The position numbers and the translations under genes were made by a program. This document shows, in pieces, positions 13,135-24,504 of a stretch of DNA of 64,000 bases; position 1 is the stretch's first letter; each line of letters begins with the position of its first letter. The stretch covers positions 66,330,471 to 66,394,470 of the forward strand of contig NC_087063.1 in the NCBI RefSeq assembly GCF_963678635.1. Reading direction: 5' to 3'. The notes below the pieces were generated by a model that was not told the DNA's origin, made no database searches, and was given only the letters and a program-made list of their open reading frames with translations. The stretch comes from Symsagittifera roscoffensis. Taxonomy: Eukaryota; Xenacoelomorpha; Acoela; Convolutidae.

Positions 13135-13375
13135 CTTTGAGCCTGGAGTCGTTCCAGAAACTTCTCAAATAGATCTCTGCCGAAATCAGTTCGTTTACTG
13201 TGTCTACTGGTCCAAACGAGACCACATTTAGACTCAGCTGCACCCGCACCCCCTTTCTTTCTCCTTCATGCTCAGAGGGGGGCAGGATCGATCTCTCATA
13301 ATCAAGGGGGATATGAAGTTTATGAGGTCGGTAACCAAAGGCAACGGGAGAGAGGAAAATGCAAATCAATAACAT
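13135..13375 (-). CDS. First coding exon of a Cys-loop ligand-gated ion channel subunit (partial gene)
   Basis: The minus-strand open frame has its likely ATG at 13375 (an in-frame GTG lies 24 nt upstream). It begins with a hydrophobic stretch, MLLICIFLSPVAFG, that reads as a short signal peptide. Near its end is VDTVNELISAEIYLRSFWND followed by SRL, a close fit to the first beta-strands of the extracellular domain of pentameric (Cys-loop) channels, where the known pattern is V..(V/I)..V.....IYLR..W.D.RL. The frame is cut right after SRLK by CAAAG|GTATTT, a good splice donor at 13134-13131. This points to a plasma-membrane neurotransmitter- or ligand-gated channel; ligand and ion selectivity cannot be judged from this exon. 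The remaining exons should lie at lower coordinates. I recognise none of them between 9.5 and 13.1 kb, so they are beyond the satellite or lost. Confidence 0.65.
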
Positions 13376-13399
13376 GAAAAATATCTCAAAAAACGACAC

Positions 13400-13984
13400 T
13401 TTTGTTAACTTTTACTGCTTGTGTTTAGTTTTAATAATTAAAAAAGACTATCGTTAATTGTGTTTCCATTCAAAAGCAAGAGACTTTTAGACGACAGATT
13501 TTTAAATTGAATAAATTATTAAAATAAGTTCTGCATAGAGGCTATAGTTACATCTAGAAATGGATGGAAAGTTTTTTTCTATAAATGATAAAGCCCAACA
13601 GCAAACGGAAAGCGTCAGTAAAACGTCAGTAAAAAATAAACTGACCAAAATGAGTAAAAAAAAATCGATTAATTGGAAATCGCAAATCATATAGATAAAA
13701 CGGACTTTATACCTCAAATAGAGCCCCACAACTCCCTTTTTTGAAGGCTAATTGATACTAGCAAATATCTGCCTTCTAGGATTTTCCATCAACTTAACGT
13801 CAAAATGATCCGCAATTCGCACAAGTGTAGTACAATTAATCACTAATCAGTCTACTGGAGCGAGGCTCGTGGGAAAAATTTGGAAAAATAAACGGCAACT
13901 GGTCAAGAAAATACGCGATTGAGGTTATGATGTAAATATAAAGACACTTATTTTTTCTTTAAATTGGTTTTTAAAAGATTTGGA
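13400..13984. other. Upstream flank of the ion-channel exon
   Basis: AT-rich sequence. A hydrophobic minus-strand frame at 13502-13729 is probably chance. Any promoter or 5' untranslated exon of the channel gene would be here or inside the gap, but I see no firm signal. Confidence 0.3.
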
Positions 13985-14184
13985 NNNNNNNNNNNNNNNN
14001 NNNNNNNNNNNNNNNNNNNNNNNNNNNNNNNNNNNNNNNNNNNNNNNNNNNNNNNNNNNNNNNNNNNNNNNNNNNNNNNNNNNNNNNNNNNNNNNNNNNN
14101 NNNNNNNNNNNNNNNNNNNNNNNNNNNNNNNNNNNNNNNNNNNNNNNNNNNNNNNNNNNNNNNNNNNNNNNNNNNNNNNNNNNN
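13985..14184. other. Assembly gap of 200 N
   Basis: Exactly 200 N, a conventional gap placeholder. Sequence on the right is richer in G and T on the plus strand than sequence on the left, so the two sides may not be neighbours at this distance. Confidence 0.99.
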
Positions 14185-15089
14185 AGTTCATTAACATCAG
14201 GGTTATTTTCCAAGGAGAATTCAAGTGGGTCAGAAAAAATGGAGTAGGTGATCCAGGAGAGTGTGAGAGCTAGCACATTTTCATCAACGAAAGGGTGGTT
14301 CATACGGTTTCCATTGTTTGTTAAATAGTATGTATATTGGGGGGAAAATGGTGAGTTGGAAATTAAAGTTTCTGGGGTGTTAGTGTGTTGCGAGTGGTGA
14401 TAGTGTATAATCGGGATGAATGTAGATGATAGAAAAGGATTTGAGGTGTTAGTGTTAAAAGCTTCCGTTTAAAAAGTTTGTGCTCTTGTGGGTGTATAAT
14501 GAAAAGATTGAAGTGAGGATTCGGATGTTGATGCCGAGTGGGTTCGCTGGTGAATTGTTCATGCGATATTTGTATCATGAAGGTGTTGTTGTAGAAAAAT
14601 AGAGTTGGGTGCGTCAGGTTCGTTACAAAGTGGAAAGGATAGTGGTAGCGTCAGTGTATGAAGAGGGGGAGGGAGAGGTTTCATTAGGAATCGGGAAAGC
14701 TATGGGTTAGACATTTGGTTGGGAAAATATTGTAGGGCTAGGTTCGGAGTCAAGGAAATCGTCAGGGGTTTCTACATCAGAAATAATTAAGTTAGATATG
14801 GCGTTGCAAATTGTTTGATTTGAATCGTCTTAGTCCATGCGTGGTGAGTTAGAAGAAAAACTGGACAGGGGAGAAGAGGTGGGGTCTGAGGGTGAAATGC
14901 GAGAGGAGTGGCTTTCGAGGTTTGACGGATAAGAAAGGGAACGGTTGAGGAATCCAAACTGTCGACTCATCGTGGGCTAAGAATATGATTGTTTTGAGAA
15001 CGAAAGTTTATTGTGTGTGGTTGTTTTACAATTTGTTCATATCGGTTGACAACATTCGGTTGATGGAGTGTTATATGAGATATTGCACT
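14185..15089 (-). other. Downstream part of decayed minus-strand retroelement (inferred)
   Basis: GT-rich on the plus strand, as in the envelope-like segment to its right, and without a supported gene. Probably the 3' portion of the same decayed element, but I find no LTR pair that would bound it. Confidence 0.3.
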
Positions 15090-15990
15090 TTATGGGAAAT
15101 TACTACCTTGAGAGTTATGTTCCGTGGTTACAAGTTTGATCCTATAATTTTGTGGGACTAAAGATAAAGTTTGATTGTTTTGTGGGCTGTGTAGATGTGG
15201 TGGTGCTGTAGGCGTTGAAATTGTATTGTCTTGTGGAGTGGCATATGTGTTTGATTTTGTACATAGCTTTTTGTTATTTTCGCTAATCTGAGCGTCAACG
15301 AGGATTTCATTTTTATTTGAGGTGGAAATTATTCCAAAAAATCCTGAAAATAGTTTGCGTGCTACGCTTGCCTGTCTATTGACCTGTGTATGAATTGCGC
15401 ATGTATCATAGATTCCTTTTACGAGTGAAAAAAGAAATCCAATGAAGATAAGCATTGCGCATAATATAGTCATTCTTTCTGATTTACAGTTTGGCCATCC
15501 TAAAAAAGCCAGGAGTTCTTTTTTCATATTGACAAAACTAAAAAAAATTACTTTGTGAAATTAACTGTGGACGGTAATTTTCACTGATGAGATATATATG
15601 GTTTTTAATATCTTTAAAGTATCCACTATAGTCTTGTCGGTAGATGTCAGAGAAACCTGCTGTTTCAGCGAGTTTCCGTAAGTTTTGATCGCTTGATTGT
15701 TTTTGTATTGTATCCCATTTAGTAGGGAGTTCTTGAAATTGTTGTGTTCTGTGATGTTGAATTTCGGATTTAGAATAAATTCTTTCTGATTGAAAATCGA
15801 TGTTTGGGTTTCGAGCGATTGTGCGTATGCTTTCAGGTGAAAAATTCTTGAGAGGTGCCATTAATTCAGGGTATGGAGTTAGGAGATAATACTTAACCTC
15901 ATTTGGGTTAAACTGTACTATATTGTGGCCGCTGTTGGATTCACATGGGACAGCTCTACCCCAAAAGTAGGTTCGGCGTGATAGTGTATC
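15090..15990 (-). pseudogene. Envelope-type membrane protein remnant of a retroelement
   Basis: Two minus-strand frames abut: about 15538-15990 (open well upstream of the first ATG at 15861) and 15090-15527, offset by one base, so a frameshift separates them. The upstream piece is polar, with scattered Cys and aromatic residues, like an ectodomain near a membrane. The downstream piece has one strong membrane segment (MTILCAMLIFIGFLFSLVKG, about residues 19-38) followed by a basic stretch and a Pro/Gln/Asn-rich tail. This order, ectodomain then one anchor then short tail, is what envelope proteins of LTR elements with env look like. No homologue is certain, and a cellular membrane protein is possible. 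The copy is broken. Confidence 0.35.
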
Positions 15991-18540
15991 TTCATAATGT
16001 ACTGTGTTTTTTATATAATATAGTTATGCGTTGGTAGCATCTTTTATCTTCAAAAACATAAAGTCGTGAAACTTTCTTTGTACAACTAAATTACCAAAGA
16101 ATGTTTCCCTTATAGTCAATGAAATTAGAGGTATCCTGCTTCAGCTATTTTAAGTACTGCTAGGGCAAGAGATTGTAGTATTTATATTCTTTCGAGTTCA
16201 CTTAAGTGATGAAGTGTTTCTAATTCGGAGAGTGGCCTTTTTGAAAAATTGTTTTATTGTGAAATCTAGTTTCATATCGGGTTGTATATCGTAGTGGATT
16301 GCACCAAAATAGGTGTTATTCATTAGTGAAAGTTCTTGTAGTCGTGTACAAACTTTATTTTATGGATGAACTTTTCCGACAGTGTTTCCTGTATGTTTGT
16401 AAAATTTTACTGGAATGGAGGATTTTTCGTTTTCTCGATTTTGCTATGGATGTGCTGGATCAATGATTAATTTGCCTGTTTTCATTATTGATATTGAATA
16501 TTGTGTTTTTGAATATTGTGTTTTGAAAAATGGTTTGGGATGTTAACAAGATACTTCTGTTTCAGGGTAAGTTTGAAAAAGTTTGAATTTTCTTTCTATA
16601 CCATCTATAGTTTTTATACTTCTGTGGGTTTGATCTAATTCGATCGAGTAGGGTTGATTTTGTGGAAAAGTATAGATTCTATAAAATATTTTTTAGTGGA
16701 ATCTTATCATTCATGCGTTAATTTCAGCGACTTGAAATGTGGTACATGTGTCTTCAGGGAAGCAATAGAATGGTTGCTTGTGTTTGTGTAGTGGGGTTGC
16801 AATATCTTTGATCGTTTTAGGTAAAAGAAATTCCTTGATAAAACATGGTATCATTCTTTAAATCTCCTGTTAATTGTAACTTTTCTAATTGAATTTTCCA
16901 ATCGAAAAATTTTTCCTGGTAGCCAGAATTTTTTGTGTCTGCTTTACAGTTTGATGGGTTATTTATTCCAATGTGTGGTTTCCGTTTTTTATCGTGTATG
17001 GTGTAGGTTAAACGACCGTGTGCGCCGTGATAGGGGAATGTATCGTCTAGTTGAATATGACCTTGATGGCGTTCAAGTTGTGCTTTGTGTGCAGTGTCTG
17101 GGAAGACTTGAAAAATTACTAATTTACAATTTGTGCTTTTTTGTGACTATTTTCATACGGTATAGTTCGTTTCTGCATTTTTCGGCGTTAATGTGAAGAA
17201 GCCTTCCGATATTACTTTGTTTTGAAAGGTTTCATGATTGACTCTATATTTATTGCTGTTTGAAACTTGTGAACAATGTACTTTTTTTCTGAGAATTTTG
17301 CTGTAAATTTATATCCTGTTAGAGTTGTAGCTCTGGTTTTTGAGTAAATTGTAGCTAAAATAGCTGTTGATTCAATGTCTTGTGGTTCAGATTCAAATTG
17401 CGTTACTTGATTATTTGGGTTTTTATGTAGTGTTTTTGGTGGTTATCTTCACAATCGTAATGTAAAAGAAGGAGGTCTCATGGTCATGTTCGGGGGGGAA
17501 GGGTTTGGATGTGGTATAGGTTCTAGAAAATTAGGAGGGAAAAGGTTTTGATTAGGAAAGCTTTTAAAATATACATGTGCATGATAATCCTAAAAAGAGA
17601 TCATAGAATGTTATGTATCCTCTTGGATTGTAGTTGGATCAGATTCCGAAACTGCGTTTGTTGTTTTAGAAAATTTTCGTTTTTTCGATCTACTGAATAT
17701 CCTAGTTTTTGTCTATGTGGGTAATTACACGATCGTAGCTTTCGTTAGGATTTAAACGATTGTGGAGTACTTTTATTTGTTTGTTTCCTAAATTATTTCT
17801 TGTATTAAGTTTTTGTGCGGTTATCTTAATCTTGGGGCATAGATTGTCGAGTGAAGACGGGTTGGAGAGAGAGTACATTAATTCCTTAGAATGAATTTGT
17901 ACTTTCTCGGTTTTTAAGTTTCATTTCAAGAAAAATTCACTCAATCTTACTTAGATTTGTGATCAAAGATTGGAGAATAGTAAATCAATCCACAAGGTTC
18001 AGGTAAATTTAGAACACAAGTAGATCGTTAGATACTCATTTAGATCTTACTAAGTTTATGATTGCTTAAGCCTGCGTAAACTAAAAGGAAGGACTGAAAA
18101 GAAGGTTGAGTAACTGAAGTTCTTCACTGTTTATCTAAAATAGAAAGGTTAGTTGTTCAAAAATTTCTTTTAATCTAGGGTCGTTGATAAGAATTGGAGA
18201 ATGAATTGACGTTTGAAGCCGTTAGACACTTTTAAAAGGAGTTGGGGAGAACAAAATTGTTCTGATTGATCCAAGGAAAGCGTTGATGATCAAATAATTT
18301 TTGAACAAAAAAAATTTAAAATTAAGCCTTGTTGATCTGGTTTAAGGTGAATTTAGGTTTTTACGAAGCAAAGATAGGCCTTGATAATATTTAGGTTTTA
18401 AGTTTAAGTTAAGTAAAACATTTAAAAAAATTTAGAAAGATGAAAAAAACAAGAATGAAAGGATGCGGAAAAGGTGAAAAGGTGAAAAAATTAAATCCCT
18501 TGAGAAGCAAGGTACTTTGATAAGTTAAAGGAAACTAACT
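15991..18540 (-). other. Probable continuation of the decayed element, heavily mutated
   Basis: The plus strand stays GT-rich and the minus strand keeps short coding-like patches, but stops are frequent and I cannot defend any single product. The plus-strand frame at 16933-17196 is Cys- and Val-rich and is likely a shadow. The transition to ordinary AT-rich sequence near 18 kb may be the element's edge. Confidence 0.25.
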
Positions 18541-19640
18541 TTAATTTTTTTACTTATTTATTTTTGTATTTTATCAGTCGTTATTATTAAATAAAATGGT
18601 TATACAACGTCAAGAGTGTATAGCTTGAAGGTGAGTTTTATTGCTGCAAGTAACTTTTATTTCATGTAGAGAAATAATCGTTGCAGTTTGCATCGTTTCA
18701 CGATATAGAAGCTTGGCCTGCTGTTCAGTTTTTGGCCGGTGTTTGCCTGTATCGTTTGAAATATTGGAGTAGACATATTGAGACGTAGAGACATACTTAT
18801 TAAGTTGTCTATGCTATCTAAAATTTTGCAATTTTGCAATGTACTTTTTGATCTTATTTGTAATGCTAATATGCTAAATCTAAGTTAGTTATTAGGTCTT
18901 GATCGAGACTTTTGGTCGCACCAGATGAGTTATGACCGGGCGCGATCACTCATAGAGTAATTTCAGATAAGGTACACCGTCTGGTCGTCACGCTAACTAA
19001 TTTTCGGCAGGATAGATTCGTGCAACTTTTTAGTCTTGTACCAATCTTAATCTTATTCCGTAATCTCCTATTCTCAATAGATGTCGTGTACACTGGTATT
19101 TGCGAGTTAGTTATCTGCAACTTGTTCCAAAGGAGAACAACTGCATTTTAATTTATTTTCAAATTGCTCTGGTGCTGAAACTTTGAGTAGTTTCAGCACT
19201 AGAAACAATTGTCAGTGTTAGTTATGGATCATGATTGGTTAGTAAGAAAAATTGTATAGAGATAGTTTTATCAAGAATATGGTTGGTTATAAATACTATT
19301 TTTAAACTGGTTCCAATTGACATTTTATGGTCTGGTAAAGGGTCGGTCTGGTAAAATACCTAACCCCAACTCATGTCATGAGCCTCGCAGTTTTAAAATG
19401 TTTGTTTTAGCCTAGTTAAGAGTAGTTCTATAAATAACTCCGCAGTTGATGTAACTATTGAGTAGTTCGATTTACTGATCTGGTAAATTAGTGGCACATC
19501 GTTTACTGAATGCATCCCAATGTATCATGGAATAGAGACTCAATTAGCAATACGATGAAAATTTAGATTTATCATTGATATTGATATTTTTTCAGTGCCA
19601 CTTTGCAGCCATTTATCGAGTGTTATCTATTTTGAGAATA
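18541..19640. other. No gene seen
   Basis: Mixed AT-rich sequence with no supported gene. Two phrases containing GGTCTGGTAAA lie close together at about 19330-19360. No element ends could be fixed. Confidence 0.3.
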
Positions 19641-19644
19641 TAAG

Positions 19645-19896
19645 TTGAGATTAATAAGACTACCTCAGTATTCTCTTTGGATGAAGTTTTTCAGATTTGA
19701 TAATCCATCATCGAAGACGAGATGCGTTTTTTTTTGTGAAAAGATAGCCGCAGGATTTCACGTGTGCGCCAAAGCCGATAACAATCAGATTAACTTTGAA
19801 ATTGAATACTACATCAATCCTATTTTCGAAACTGCTTCCCTGGTGGATATCTATACCGTAATGACTACCAGTCGGAAAATAAAGGAGGTGGGGTAG
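19645..19896 (+). pseudogene. Possible isolated coding exon, unknown
   Basis: The frame of 83 codons has a balanced composition, unlike most chance frames here (FFRFDNPSSKTRCVFFCEK, then IAAGFHVCAKADNNQ and similar). A plausible splice acceptor (CTACCTCAG) lies at about 19660. After the frame, at about 19960-20040, another acceptor (TTTCTCTTTGAAG) and a donor (ACT|GTAAGA) occur, but their reading phases do not join cleanly to the first piece. It could be a decayed exon pair of a host gene, or chance. I recognise no domain. Confidence 0.2.
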
Positions 19897-20558
19897 CTCA
19901 ACTTGAACATAGCTGTTCCCCTAAGGCTAATCAAAGTTGACATTAATTTCTTCTTTCTCTTTGAAGCATATCGGGATATGCTCAAGCCTCACAAAGAGCA
20001 CTTGACAGCCGACCGAGTGAAAATGACTGTAAGAAGTGGCGTGATCTATATGAGGAAATAGAAAAGTCGGCAAACTTGGGGCTAAAAATGCCACAAATAA
20101 ATTATCCAACCTCACTTATATAACTTTTTTGAGAAGAATATTAGCTGGTTTAATCATCTGCTAAATTCTTTGGGGGATGAATTGACCTGCCCGCTCCAGA
20201 GCCCCTGTTTTTATTTTGCAAATCAATCAGCTATTAAGTGTTTTGCTAATAGTTACAACTGGCGCATTACTGAAATCCTGACAGTTTTTCAATAAAACTC
20301 TACGAAAGGATAGAAATGTATGCGGTTCGAATCAGATCAGGTCAATTTTTTATGGAAAATGCTACTTATAGTCAATAAAATCTCATTTAGCTCATTTAGT
20401 ATCAAAGCTGAAGAAGAGTTCATTCAGCCCCAAGCTGAACAATTATGCATTTAATTTTACCATTTTTCAAAAATATATATATTTAATTTCTGAAGCTCAT
20501 TTTTGGCAAGTCTTACGTTAGTATTAGTATAGTTTTATGTTAGTAGAGTCTGGATGCA
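19897..20558. other. No supported feature upstream of the duplicated NERD-helicase locus
   Basis: No gene or repeat end. Homology to the second NERD-helicase copy begins sharply at 20559, so this stretch is outside the segmental duplication. Confidence 0.35.
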
Positions 20559-21318
20559 CGTCGTGGTGGGCTGAGAATATTAGTTCTCGTCTCGGCAGCT
20601 GTGATACAATCACAGGCAGTTTCGATGTAGTACAATACGCATTGTTCGCCATATGGTGCACTAAGGATGAATAATATGAGGATGAACATCGCTTTGAGAA
20701 CAACCCCGATAACATTGAAAAAACGGTGAAAAAATGTCCACAAAAATTTAAGCTAAAAATCCTCTTCAACGTTTTAATGAATGGTCCACTATTTGGAAAG
20801 TCATTAGTTGCAAAAATCAAGTCAGATATCGAAAAAACAAGTGTTCCTACGGAATTGATACGGCGCATATGAAGTTTCAGTCAATAATTGAAGATATTCT
20901 CATTGACCGGACGCATTTTTTCATTTACTGGAAATTTTCAGAATTACGAGAACTCTCAAAACTTATGAAAAAATGACAAACAGAGTGAATTATTTTAAAC
21001 GGGGAAAAGAGCTGTTTGAAACATTTTGCACACAAGTCAACGAGTTTTCTCGAATGTTTCCCACTTGTCCCGCTCATCAGGAATATATAGATATCCATCG
21101 AAAATCCGACGTTGAAAGTGAAAAGCAAAAACTTACAGCTGGTTCTGACACAAAAAAAAACAGGAAGACTACAAAGCAGAAGTAAAAATTTACCAGGCGC
21201 TTGAAAACTTAAAAGGCCAAAATATTGTCGCGATTCAAAGTTTAAAGTGCACTCACTTTCAGTAGGCTTTATGGGATTTCAATCACAACCAAAAGGAATG
21301 CTCAAAATGTTTAAATAG
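20559..21318 (+). pseudogene. NERD-helicase gene copy 1, 5' part (pseudogene)
   Basis: Nearly identical to 31954-32496 of copy 2 and continuing past the point where copy 2 is interrupted. It encodes the WW-containing linker (SWWAENISSRLGSCDTITG), a Lys-rich helical region, and the start of the second nuclease module (the KRGKELFETFC region), then VKIYQALENLKGQNIVAI and a CSKC pair. Several stops and frameshifts break it (for example near 20671, 20870 and 20995). It ends at the ATAG target duplication of the Gypsy element. Beyond that element the reading frame continues exactly into 27577 with RKSSDEGQLDF, showing both parts were one gene. The first nuclease module, present in copy 2, is missing here because the duplication starts downstream of it. 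Confidence 0.85.
21315..21318. repeat. Target-site duplication ATAG of the Gypsy element (left)
   Basis: ATAG precedes the TG of the LTR at 21319 and is repeated at 27577-27580 after the CA that ends the element. The empty site is seen in copy 2 (AAATAGGAAGAGC near 43345). Four base pairs fits Ty3/Gypsy integration. Confidence 0.9.
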
Positions 21319-21529
21319 TGAGATAAGGACCAGTTTGAGTTTATGTAAGTTATATGAATTTGTTTCTTTTCTGTCTGGGGACCTGCTGTCGTGACCTTGC
21401 GATCTCTATTGTCCGGTACGAACTAAAACAGAACGCTGCAGTAAGATTTAGATTTGATGCCTTACAGTTGCTTTACAATTAAAGTTAAACAAGTATTCTT
21501 TCTCTACTATACAATACACTACTTCAACA
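21319..21529 (+). repeat. 5' LTR of the Gypsy element
   Basis: Starts TGAGATAAGG and ends CTTCAACA, giving the TG...CA ends typical of LTRs. Its last part is matched by 27541-27576. Confidence 0.85.
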
Positions 21530-21546
21530 TGGCGCAGCCAGCGGAA
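21530..21546 (+). other. tRNA primer-binding site of the Gypsy element
   Basis: TGGCGCAGCCAGCGG follows the LTR directly. It begins with TGG, complementary to the CCA end of a tRNA; the primer tRNA is not identified here. Confidence 0.75.
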
Positions 21547-22262
21547 CGAAAAGGAGGGGGAAAGTCCGCTTAATATAGTATCATTCTGGGACGCACGGAC
21601 GCCAGAACCCCCTATCTATTGGGAGGAGTGGATCATTAAGTTCCACTGGGGCATGATCGCAAAATGTGACATTGATAGGTACCCACGGGTATTGGACGAA
21701 ATGCAAAATGTCTTCAAACGCGAGCGAAATGTGACACATGAGAGGGGACTCTTCTATGGAAGAAAGCAGAGGGAAAATGAAATGTTTGAGAAAATCCACG
21801 CGGAATTAAGTGCTCCTGCGGGCAGGTGTGATTTTGCAATTGCGGCCCAAAATGTTCGTGAGATTTTTATCATGAACATGCGGGAATCGAATTGCCAAAG
21901 AGGATTATCACGATCATCAAATACCAGAGGAATTTTATAGGATCGCACTGTCTTATGAGCGAGGTGAACGTGCATATAAATCCTACACCGAAAATCAGCT
22001 TCGTCCGCGCCGCCGATAACTATCAAACAAGAGCCAGTTAATAATATCCGAAGGGGACAGGGGTATTTCAGAGGTCGAGCACGCGGGGGACGCGGCGGAT
22101 ATACACAAGGATCAAGCAGTGGGGGCGGCGGAAATAACCGTAGGTGTTAGAATTGTAACGCGCCGAATTTTATTCTCGATCATATTGCGAGTTGTCTTGC
22201 AAAGGGAGCTACATGTAATGCATGTCAAAATTGGGACATTTTGAACGCACATGCAGGGGAGT
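21547..22262 (+). pseudogene. Gypsy gag remnant with zinc knuckles
   Basis: A conserved patch near 21580-21660 (YWEEWIIKFHWGM) resembles the start of the Gypsy capsid region, followed by a long frame to 21940. After a frameshift there are Arg-Gly-rich codons (about 22050-22140), then two cysteine clusters at about 22146-22256: C..C....(D)H....C-like and CNAC....GHFERTC. These are nucleic-acid-binding zinc knuckles of a nucleocapsid. The first lies in a different frame from the second. At least two frame breaks; not functional. Confidence 0.7.
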
Positions 22263-22819
22263 TAGAAGAGGTACTAACCAGTGGAGAGGACGAGGACGAG
22301 TCGGACTGGTGAGGGATGAAAATGAGCATCACCAGAGCATGCATAGTGTCGACAATGCGGCTGAAGATCAAGTGGCATGGGTGAATCAGCAGGGAAGCGG
22401 GGAGAATGAATCCATGACGTCAGGATCCGATGACTACATGGTGATGTCGATCAAGAAAAAGAACGTGACGGAACTGAAGATCCCAGGAACCCGAGTCCAG
22501 ATTGAGGTGTCGGGAAGGAAAAGGTGGATAGCGGATCTCCAGTGACGATCTTCAGCATAACGGACCTGAATTCTTGGACTACAAAAACAACCGAATACAC
22601 ATACTTGGGAAAGTAGCGGTGACGATGGCGTTGAACGGCTGGGCAGCTCCAGCGCAAGTGTCAGTAAAATTAGGATATCATCAGTCAATCCTTAGGCGCA
22701 ATCTGATGGGTACCCTAGGACTGGAGTTGGTGCAAAGAAGAAAAGTGATGGGAATCACGGGGGAAGGGAGCAGTCAGGAAGAGGAGGAATACGATGAATT
22801 AACAAACATATTTCTGTAA
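22263..22819 (+). pseudogene. Gypsy protease remnant
   Basis: The retroviral aspartic protease active site is visible as VDSGSPVTIF at about 22524-22553. It is out of frame with the long frame before it (ending at 22545), so a frameshift lies just upstream of the catalytic Asp. The region after it (about 22574-22819) is open and leads into the reverse transcriptase with one stop between. DSGS in place of DTG is a known variant in Gypsy elements. Confidence 0.7.
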
Positions 22820-22820
22820 G

Positions 22821-23516
22821 TTGTACCCAAATTTATTTACCAGAATAAGGAAAATCCGAAACGCTAAAGTAAAAGCCGAATTCTTTGAAAATCTAAAGCC
22901 GATACAACAAAAAGGGCGTTGGGTGCCTATTAGTCTACAAGATAAGGTAGACCAAGAAATTGATCGGTTGATAAAAGAAGGTCATATCACCAAATTACAA
23001 GAAAGTTCGGAAAATTACTTTGTCTCCCCTATAGTAATCACAGTTAAAAAAGATGGAAGTATAAAACTGGCATTAGAATCAAGAGAACTGAACAAACAGG
23101 TACACAAAAATAAGTACCAAATGCCAAATATTGACGAACTAGTAGACGGGATAAGTCAAATAATTGCAGAACGAAAAGTGGGAGATGTATACTTTACAAC
23201 TTTGTATTTCACTTACGCGTACGGACAAGTTTCCTTAGAACAAAAGACGAGCGAGCAATGCAATTTTTCACTAGTCCGCGGAAACTCGACGGGAACATAT
23301 CGTTTTAAAAACGGTTTCTACAGGCTCACATCAATTCCCGCGGATTTTCAAAAAATCATTGATAACTTACTTAAGGAATTCCCTCAGTCAAATGCTTTCA
23401 TCGATGATATCCTAATTGCGTCCAAGGGAACAAAAGTAGAGCATTTTGCATTAGTGGAAAAGATATTGAAGAAGTTGGACGTATCAAACGTTTCTTTGAA
23501 ATTATGGAAATGCTAA
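22821..23516 (+). pseudogene. Gypsy reverse transcriptase, catalytically dead
   Basis: A 231-codon frame with the RT fingers and palm: VPISLQDKVDQEIDRLIKEG, then SPIVITVKKDG, FKNGFYRLTSIPADFQ and the catalytic FIDDIL near residues 192-197. The first catalytic Asp should be in a LD(F/L)..AY motif, but the sequence reads TLYFTYAYGQV, with Tyr in its place, so polymerase activity would be lost. A stop at 23514-23516 and a one-base frame change cut it from the connection and RNase H regions. Confidence 0.92.
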
Positions 23517-24504
23517 TTTGGAAAAAACTGAGAGTGAATGGTTAAGGTTTCGAATAGGGGAGAGTAACATTGCACCATTAGTTCGGAAAACACAAGCGGT
23601 AGAAGATTTGAAAACCCCAAAATCTAGAAAGCAATTAAAATCATTAATGGGTTCGATGCACAGTTTGCAGAAATTTTTGCCAAAACTCGCCGAAGTGAGC
23701 GCACCATTAAGACTATTACTGAGTCAGAATAACGATTTTGTCTGGACGCCGAATCGCGAGAATGCGTTTCAAAAATTAAAATCGCTAGTGAAAAACATTG
23801 TAGAACTTAGACATTTCGATATTCACCGTGAAACTAGGATAATTTGCGATGCTAGTCACGATGGCCTAGGGGCTGTGTTTGAACAGTACAGCGACTCCGG
23901 CTGGCACCCAATTTCGTTTGCGTCACGTTATCTTAATCCGGCCGAGAAAAACTATTCTAAAAACGAGTTAAAATTACTCGCGGTAGTGTGGGATACGGAA
24001 CATTTTCGAAACTATATCTATGGACGTTATTTTACGGTTATATCAGATCACAAGGCGTTGCTTACACTAGTAAATTCTTCCGCAAAAGGAAAAAAAACAT
24101 TCTTTAGCCGGTTGACTCGATGGTACGATCGCTTAGTACCCTATGATTTCAAAGTTGAACATAGACAGGGGTCAAAATTGGGAATGGCAGACTATTTGTC
24201 TCGGTTTCCATCTGCAGCGGCGCCCGAGACAAGTTATTACGATGAAAGTTTTACAGTAGCGAAAATAAAAATGATCAACGATGCATTGAAACCTAAGGAC
24301 CAGTTAAAGCCTGGGGAACAAAAAATGGATCAATTTAAGAAAAATCTGACGGTAGAGGGCGGACGGTCATGTTTCTACTCAAAGAGAAAAGTTGTATCTA
24401 ATGAAATTGATGGAAAGGCTAAATATGCAAATATTCACCGTGAGCACAAGCGCTCACTAGAGGGCGTGGTTCCACGCAACCGACGGTTAACCAATCAGAG
24501 TTGA
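23517..24504 (+). pseudogene. Gypsy RT thumb/connection and RNase H
   Basis: Continues the polymerase in a new frame. LKSLMGSMHSLQKFLPKLAE is the Gypsy thumb/connection signature. RNase H follows: IICDASHDGLGAVFEQ (first Asp), KNYSKNELKLLAVVW (Glu), TVISDHKALL (second Asp) and GMADYLSR (last Asp), so all four acidic positions are kept. The frame then runs into a Lys-rich spacer and stops at 24504. The good state of this part against the mutated RT core fits random decay. Confidence 0.92.

Noticed and set aside
13925-14303. Open frames across the N run
   Set aside because: They are produced only by the 200 N and have no sequence content.
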